From the NCBI GenBank assembly GCA_036925085.1, contig JAUPFP010000017.1, forward strand, positions 1,786,058-1,850,057: a stretch of 64,000 nt of DNA. The letters are read 5' to 3'. A program made the position numbers and the translations under genes. Under the pieces are notes generated by a model, which was not told the origin of the DNA, searched no databases, and was given only the letters and a program-made list of their open reading frames with translations. Below are positions 13,201 through 22,200 of this stretch, piece after piece. Source of the stretch: Brachycybe producta (Eukaryota > Arthropoda > Diplopoda > Playtdesmida > Andrognathidae). Numbering within the stretch: position 1 is the first letter of the stretch; each line of letters opens with the position of its first letter.

Positions 13201-16200
13201 TAAAATTTTAGATATAAACAATCAATCATATCGAACAACATTTTTATTATTTTTTTTAAATAGTTATATTGTTTGTAGATAAATTTTTTTTAGAAAACAA
13301 GAGCATTAACTGATTTATACAAAAATCACTCAAAAATCACTACTCAACAAAAATATCCTTTCGGCATACATTATGTTAATGTTGGTTTTATGGTTGAAAC
13401 TGCGTAAGGATGACCGTTTTGGCGCGTTTTTTAAACATTGTGTAACGACCCGACTGGTCCGTCACAATACCTCGAATAAATTTAGTACCGTCAGGAAGAA
13501 CTTTACCAAACTTACCCGGCTCCAGACTCCGATTACGGGGACGGTATCGTACCGTAGCAGTCCTCTGCACGGTAACGTTAGGTGACGTCGACTCCCACGG
13601 AGTTCCCATGCCGGACACGACGAACGATCCGCCGCCATAACGAGAATATCGCGATTATCGCGAGATATTATTCACACAACATGGCTGGTTAAATCCAACC
13701 AGCCAAGCCCCCATGAATAAATACAGGCCAACAGGCCAAAAGGCAAACACAAGCCAAAACACACCAAACAAAGGAACAATGAAGGCCACCCTGGCCTCAA
13801 GCATCTAGATGTTCACAAGTCAAATGCCTCCAACACACTGCCCAGATTCAATGGCTGACCAAGCCATTGAAACCTCCAGGCAACTCCACCTGGAGGGGGC
13901 AGTGGTCACTTCTGACCTCTCACCCATTGACTCCAATGGTGAGAGGTCTGCTGGCACCAAAATGGCGTCCAACCTAAGAGCCTACTATATGCTGTCAGGC
14001 AGATCACCATAGGGAGTTTGTCTGCTCAAACAAATTGATTGAGCAGACCAGGTTGCCACAATTGCCACTGCGGTTGTTAGAGGCAGTTTTTCGGTCTCAG
14101 TTAAACTAAAATCCCAATCTCTAAATTAAATATCCTCAATAGTAAAAATTATGGTTGTTAACTGCTGTAACGACCCGACTGGTCTGTTACAATACCTCGG
14201 GCAGATTTTGTATGGCCAAAAAGCACCAGAACAAACTTACCCGGGCACCGGACTCCAAAACGGGGACGGGATCGTACCCTTAGCAGTCCTCCGCACGGTA
14301 AACGATGGAAAACGTCGACTCCCGGAGTCTCCCTTGCCGGACACGATGAACGATCCGCCGCCACAACAAGAATATCGCGGTGAGACCTCTCTCACTGCGA
14401 GCCGATGTAAGCACCAGCCGACAATAGGCTGGAAAGAGACGGTGAAAACCCATAGATGTCCCCACCCTCCCCGCGGTACTCCCCAATAACTGATACAAAA
14501 CAGTGTAGATTAAAATAATAAGCGTTTTATTATACACTTACGGAAACAATGATGCGGTAATAATGCAGGCAATGAGATGTAGTGGTGATGTTCCACACAA
14601 CTTGGCTCAATCAAATAAAAGGCAATGGTATATGGATTCACACAACTTGCTGGTCACTTCTGACCAGCCAAGCCCCCATGAATCCACACAAAAAGGCAAA
14701 CAAAGCCACCACAAAAGCTCCAGAAGAACAATGGAGATGATCCAAAACAAAGGAACAATGGAGGGCACCAAAGCCAACGAGAAAACAAAGAAATCCAAAA
14801 CAATGGAGGCCACCCTGGCCTCCAGCATAAAGATGTTATCCAGTCTGTAGCCTACAACACACTTCCCAGATTCAATGGCTGACCAAGCCATTGAAACCTC
14901 CAGGCAATTCCACCTGGAAGGGACAGTAGTCACTTCTGACCTCTCACCCATTGACTCCAATGGTGAGAGGTCTGCTGGCACCAAAATGGCGTCCGACCTA
15001 ACAGCCTACTATATGCTGTCAGGCAGATCACCATAGGGAGTTCGTCTGCTCAATCAAAAAAATTGATTGAGCAGACCAGGTTGCCACAATCCTCTGAACT
15101 TCCCTGTTCTGCCCCGGGAACAGGTAGGTCGAGCCAGCAGGGACTGCTCCCTCAAACCTGACCACTTATGGTCCAGACGGCTTCCCAGGCAGTGGAGCAC
15201 GAGTGGAGCCCATCCACTCCTCTGCCCAGCGGTGTGCCCACCACGAGCACACCAGGGTGTTATGCCACCCAAGTCCAGGATTGAAGACCGACCTGCTAAG
15301 GCGATTTTCCTCGAAGATTCGCAATTCCTCAAAAGGAATCTCTTGGAGCTGCGGGCGCCTTCTCAGCACCCGGCTCGTTAGAAGGTCTACCAGGACGATC
15401 GCGGGTACGATCGTAGTGGCTCAGAAACAAACTGACCAGCCATACCTTCTAGGTCGCAACCCAACAAGCGTTGGATCAATGGGGTTGCACGCCGAGATAG
15501 CCATCCCATCTCGGCATCTAGTTACATCACATCCACAAAACTATACGCTTGTTGGACCGGGTTCACAACCACTACTACCGGTATACCCTCACAACTGAAC
15601 GCCACCACATGGTTCATGTTGTACGGTGGTAGCCTTGCTACCCACGGCTCTGGCAGTGGCTCTGCCAGACGATAATAGCCGTGGTATTGGTAACCACCCA
15701 TTCCCGGCTGTCCTGCCACAGACACAGTCGGTTATTCAGATACATCTCTGCATCTGAATACGGGGGCATCGCAGCAATACACCATTCCTTAGGCACAAGC
15801 CCAGGAGAGGTTGACATTTTCGGTCCTAGGGTATCAAATACCCTACCGCTGCGGCCCGGAAAAAAGGGTGTACCCCCACTGGGGGTCACGGGATCCCGTT
15901 TTGGCGGAACACCTTCGCCCTCTCGGACTTCGAAGGTTTTCCGGCCGGAGCCGTACTTCGCTTCGGTGAAGCACCCTTAGCCGAACTGGCGGCCGAGAAC
16001 GGTAGTCCGCAGACAAACCATTCTCGCCCGTCCCGAAGGAGAACAGTCCCCTTCGGTGTAGGAGTCGGCTGACTTACCACCAGCAGTTTTGTCTACCACA
16101 CCATGGGCTGGTGCCTTGGCGGACTGCATTGACACCCTCTTGGCAATTTGCTGCTGACATGCTTGGAGGATTCAAACTCGATCCTCCTTGCTCTTCGGTT

Positions 16201-19200
16201 TACAAGGTGGGAAGGCCTGTCCCTCACCGGAGGACCGTGCCTTCTTCCCTCCTAAGTGATCAGCCACTGGTGGGGTGTGAGGGCGGGACAACTTCTGTCC
16301 CTTACCACCACCACCACTCGTAGATATACCCGTTTTACCGCGAGCGGATACTGAAGGCTGCTTCACCTTCTCCACTCGCTGGTCCCTTCTATCAGGGTGG
16401 GCGAGAGCCACAGCTGGAAGACCCACCACCGGAGTAAGCATACTCATAGTAGTCATACAGGGCTTCCAGCTGGGCCTCTCTCTCTACGAGAGCCTTCACT
16501 TTGGCAGCCATCCATGCAGCTCAGGACTTTCTCTTGCGCTTCCTGGCACAGTCCTTCCTCGCTCGCATGGCTGAACACTCCCGCCGGTCCAAAAACTCCA
16601 GAGGCCTTGGAACGGTGGAGAGAACACCGTGGGTTCCCGCCACTGACGGTCTACCCACAGCGGTCGCACTGGAGCGGGCACAAACCCTGCGAGGCAGCCT
16701 GCTCCGGTTCTCTGAAGTATCAGACACAGATTTAGCTACCAAAGGTAACGCCCTGCGAACCGTCGGTTGCCGTCCGGATGCAAGAGGAATCCCCCGGAAA
16801 ACTCCACTTGGAATCGGTCGGGTTTCTTCCCGCAGAGGTGCCGGCCTGGCTTGCACCGGCGGCGCCTCCCTCCGTGCGGTTTCCCGCACGGGCGACAGTG
16901 AAAACCGTGGAACATCCCTCGGTTCAATCACCGAGCGGGATAACCGTCCTTCCAACCGAAGGACGTCGATCCCGTAGGCGATCTCCACGAGTTGCTGCTC
17001 GGAGAGCGTGGCCAAAAAGGCCCGTCCCTCCTGTGCAGTCCCGTGTGGGATTTCCACCAGCTCCCGAAAAAGTTGACCGTCATGTCCAACCGAACGGGCG
17101 GCAGTGGAAGCCTGGACAACCGGCTGTGGCCGATCGCCATCCCTACTGAGATCACCGTCGGCTGCACTGTCTTCCAACGGTAATTCTCCAGGGAGAATGT
17201 CACTGCGGCGTTTCCGCACCGTGACCCATTCATCTCGGAAATCACTGTCCACGCTACCGCTCGGTACCGCTGTTTCCAGTGGTACGCCACCTTCCGCCCT
17301 AAGTGGACGGTCGACGGTGCGGCCGCGTAACTAACCCCGTGTCCGTACCAATTTCCAGACCTTCCGTCGGTAATTTCGGGGTTTGCTCCATCTTTCACCG
17401 TGTTTCCACGGTCAAATACAGCCAAAACCACCAGAACACGAGAACCCACCGTCGAAAACGGAAAATCGGATGGAACCGTGCAAAACCGTGGTATCCCGGA
17501 CAAAAGTCCGTGTCCCACGGTAAAGAACGGTCAGAGCACTTTCTTACCAGTTTCTACCGCGGTCCCACGGACAACGGTCCATGTTCCATGGTGTACTTCA
17601 TGGTACAACGACGTTTACCACTTTCTACCGTGGCTCCACGGACCAAAGTCCGCACCCCACGGTGTAATTGCGGTAAAATACCTCTCCAACCACTTCCCAC
17701 CATGGTACAACGGACCAACGTCCGAAACCCATGGTGTAATCGCGGTCAAAAACCGCATAACCGCGTTCCACCACGGTACAACGGACCAATGTCCGAAACC
17801 CATGGTGTAATTAGTTAATTACGGTTATAAACCTCCGTAACTGCTTTCCACCACGGTACAACAGACCAATGTCCGAAACCCATGGTGAAAATACGGTCAA
17901 TAAGGTTTACGAGGCTAACCAACGGTTTCTGCCGCCATCCCACGGACCAAAGTCCGTGCCCAGCAGCGTACTACCCTCGCAGTGATTTGACCGTCGAAAC
18001 GGTCAAAACCACAGTCTAAAACCGTGCAAGAGGCTGGGTACGAGTACCCGGCGCCTCCACCAATTGTAACGACCCGACTGGTCCGTTACAATACCATGGG
18101 CAGATTTCGTACGGTCAAAAAGCACCAGAACAAACTTACCCTGACACGGGACTCCAAAACGGGACGGGATCGTACCCGTAGTGGACGTACACGACGGACG
18201 ATCCGCCACCACAACAAGAATATCGTGGCAAGACCTCTCACCGCGAGCCGAAGTAAGCACCGGCCGACAATAGGCTGAAAAGGGACGGTGAAAACCCGTA
18301 GATGTACCCACCCTCCATGCGGTACTCCCCAATAACTGACAACACAGTGTAGATTAAAATAATAAAAGTGTTTTATTATACACTTGCGGAGACAATGATG
18401 AGGTAATAATGCAGGCAATGAGATGCAGTGGTGATGTTCCACACAACTTGGCTCAATCAAATAAAAGGCAGTGGTATACGGATTCAGACAACTTGCTGGT
18501 CACTTCTGACCAGCCAAGCCCCATGATCCACACAAAAAGGCAAACAAAGCCACCTCAAAAGAAGCTCCAGAAGAACAATGGTGATGATCCAAAACAAAGG
18601 AACAATGGAGGCCACCAAAGCCAACCAGAGAACAAAGAAATCCAAAACAATGGAGGCCACCCTGGCCTCCAGCATAAAGATGTTATCCAGTCTGTAGCCT
18701 ACAACACACTGCCCAGATTCAATGGCTGACCAAGCCATTGAAACCTCCAGGCAACTCCACCTGCAGGGGACAGTGGTCACTTCTGACCTCTCACCCATTT
18801 ACTCCAATGATGAGAGGTCTGCTGGCACCAAAATGGCGTCCGACCTAACAGCCTACTATATGCTGTCAGGCAGATCACCCTAGGGAGTTCGTCTGCTCAA
18901 TCAAATAATTCGATTGAGCAGACCAGGTTGCCACACTGCCATACTTTACAAAGTAAAGTACCTGACTTTTTTGTTGTGCCGGTAATTGAAGAGTCAGAAT
19001 GTAATATAATTTTGGAAACAGAGTCATGGATAGATAGTAATTTGGTGATAGTAAATTGTACTGTAAACAAACTTGTATTATGGGGCTCCAGAAAATACTG
19101 TAATCATTATTTTGTTAATAGATCTATGGTTTTAACAATATGCATTGCAAAAGCTGCAACTGGACATTTGTCCCTGTGCCGTAGGCCTTCTTGGCTGCTT

Positions 19201-22200
19201 GTAGAGGAATTTTTCAAGTTCAAATAAAATCACCCTATAAAAACCCTCACAAACTAGTAAAAAGCATGAGCAAAAAGCAACGTGCTCAACGAGTGCATCG
19301 CACAGCTATATTGTGCATGGGTAGCTGAAGAAGTTTCAAAAGTGATCAGAAACTGAACGCAATCATTCATAAAAAATCAATCACAAAATTACTTCGAAAA
19401 ATCGCCGCAAAGAGCACTAGCATCGTTTTTCTATTGAGCCCATAGACCCAAAGTTAAAGAAAAAACGTTAATTTTTACAATACACAGTCCGGGCAATAAG
19501 TTTATTTTTCACATTTAAAGTTATCCAATATCAGTTTTCAAAGTGCAATGTGCACCTTAAATATATGCTTATAGAGTGATAAAATGACAAAAAATTGGTA
19601 AGTGCGGTTATTAGACCAAAATGGGCTCGCATCAAGGAGGAAATCCTATCCCATCTGAGAATAAACAAAAATAGATTGGACTGGTGGGACCCATGGGTCT
19701 GATGGGACCTGTGAGACTGGTGGGACCCATGTGACTGATGGGATCCATGGGACTGATGGAATCCATGCAACTGATAGAATCCATGGGACTGATGGAAGCC
19801 ATGGGACTGACGAAATCCGTGGGACTGACGGGACCTGAGACTGGTGGGACCTGTGGGACTGACGGCACACGTGGGACTGATGGAATCTGTGGGATGATGG
19901 GATGAGACGAAAAATTTTTGCTACTTTCGGTCTCTAGCGGTTATATTTTTAAAAACTATTTCAAAATCGCGAATTTGTGTACGCCCAAATAAGAAAAAAA
20001 CATCAATTAAAATGCTCGTAAAATACCTAAAAATAATTTTTAAAAAACCACAATTAAACCACATTGAAGCCAACACATTGGCGCATATGGTGATTTTTTT
20101 AAAATTATTTTTATGTGTTTTTCCCGAGCATTTTAATGGAAGTTTTTTTCGTATTTGGGCGTCCTCAATGGAGTTTAACATAAGAGCTAGAAATTCGCGA
20201 TTTTGAAAGAGTTCTTAAAAATATAACTGCACTTACCAATTTCTTGTCAGTCTATCACTCGATCAGCATATATTTAAGGTGCACATTGCACTTTGAACCA
20301 TCAAAATTGGACAACTTTAAATATGAAAAATAAACATATTGCCACGAGTATGTATTTCAAAAATTAAGAATTTTTCTTTAACATTGGGCCTATGGGCGCA
20401 ATAGAAAAACGATGCTAGCACTCTTTGGGGCAATTTTTTGAAGTAATTTTGCAATGTAGCTTCTTAAACAGCGACCATATACTTATTGTTCAATAGATAT
20501 AAAACAGATAGAACAGAACATACCACATTTTGATTGATATGGAATAAAACGTGACGATTCAGTGAACAGGCAATGGCCAACACAACTGCAAGAATTCACC
20601 ACTGGTGCAATTCGTACAAAGTATTCCAAATCACTTTGAATATTTTCCATTCGAAAGTGAACGACCCTGTTCCTGCTGCTGACCTGTCTACACGACACGG
20701 TTCCAGAGCCAACTTTCACCAATTGCAATACGTATGACAGAACGTTCGCATAAGAAGGTGCCGTCGTGAAAGAAACATTTATCGCATCATCAAAATAACT
20801 CGTCTTATCGACGACTATTAAACTCTGCCATAAAGTTAGGTTATCTATAAAAGTGAAACTCAGAAAATGTTTTGCAACGTTAGAAATGTCACGTAATTAA
20901 CCGTTACTTATTCCATCTCGATCGGGAATCTTGAAATTCACTTGTTTAAAACCGAGCGAACGTCCATCAGATGACAGAGCCACAAACTCGACATTGCAGT
21001 CGCTCTGCGTATACTGTACTCGAAAGAAAACGTCGTCGTTAAAAAGAACTGACTGAGAAAAAACGAGAAAATGTTTTTTTAAATTATTATTTAGATATCC
21101 AATCAACTCGAAGTAGCAACGAATAGAAACAAACCTTCTGTAATAAAGAACGGTTAACAGAGTGAAAATCGTAATAGCGACAAATGGGAACACGATCCTC
21201 ACAACCATTCAGAAATCGGACAGCAAAACTGGCAACTCCTTTGTGAGAAATCACAAATGAAAAAAGAAACACAATTAGAATTTACATAAGAACTTAAGAA
21301 TATTTTTTAAAAAAAAAAAAACTTACTGTCGTCTTTGATAGCAAACGTAATGTTGACGGCGCTCATCAAAATTTGGGCACCACTGTAAACGTAACTGGAA
21401 ATATCAATCTCTAACGGAAAACTGTTTTTTAGACCATTAGAAACGAATTCTGCACTCCAAACGTCTTTTGGACATCCTTTAGATTTAGAGAAAAAATTTT
21501 TAGGAATCATTTAGATTTTAGAATTCGTTTATAAAGCGGATCTGACCACTAAGATTGTAGATCGTGCAGCCTTCAAGAGGAACGTACTCTTTAATCTGCA
21601 AAAAAAATGACTTTGTATTAATTCAAACATTTACAATAAAAAAAGAAAGTTATGACCAGTGAGAAACCAATGTCGATAAAAGAAACGCAAGGCATTCTTT
21701 CGGTTAAAAGCATCTAGCCTCAAAGCTAAGGCCATAGAGTTATTTATTTGCATGAAAGGTGCGAAATAAGACTGAAACGTTATACGATCTCCTGTATTGT
21801 GGGCTAAGTAGCTGCCAATCAAAAGAATTTACCAAACCTAGTAGTACGATATTAGCAACAGCAACAGTTGGTGATTTCACACTTCTGAATCCAACGAGTG
21901 TGCAAATAGCAAAGGTGAATTCGAAAACGACTACCTTTAGTGTAAAAAAAAATTTTACGGCCTCAGCCTCAAGATTACCGGCTTGTAACTAGCCTCGCCA
22001 CCTGTGGAGAACAGTCCTCCATTCGGAAGAACTGTTTTCCAGCCAGGACCGTCCTACACGAACCTATTTAGGTTTTTATAGAATTTATTGTGTGATGGAC
22101 ATTTCTTCCGAATGGAGGACTGTTGTAACACCCAGTAACTCATGATCCCACCAAAACCATAGCCAGGGGGTAAACAACTCATACTTGTCCCTATGTCTCT

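Larger units (their letters stand above)
14166..18935 (-). mobile_element. LTR retrotransposon C (same family as A), broken
   Basis: A 4.77-kb element with both LTRs and the target duplication CTGC at 14162-14165 and 18936-18939. Inside, in element order, are a tRNA-Ala-like primer site, a tandem-repeat leader (about 17.4-18.0 kb), a gag-like Arg-rich frame (about 16.5-17.3 kb, ending KRKRKS) and a region near 15.2-15.9 kb that could be a protease-like domain, matched in element D. No RT or integrase was recognised. It is broken in several places. The LTRs differ by a few percent by eye. Confidence 0.75.

Noticed and set aside
19531-19870. Pro/Ser/Met-rich ORFs
   Set aside because: They run over the 18-bp tandem array and show its period.
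21631-21822. Possible extra receptor exon
   Set aside because: Exon 1 (phase 0) joins exon 2 directly; this stretch has stops in the needed frames and no good donor.
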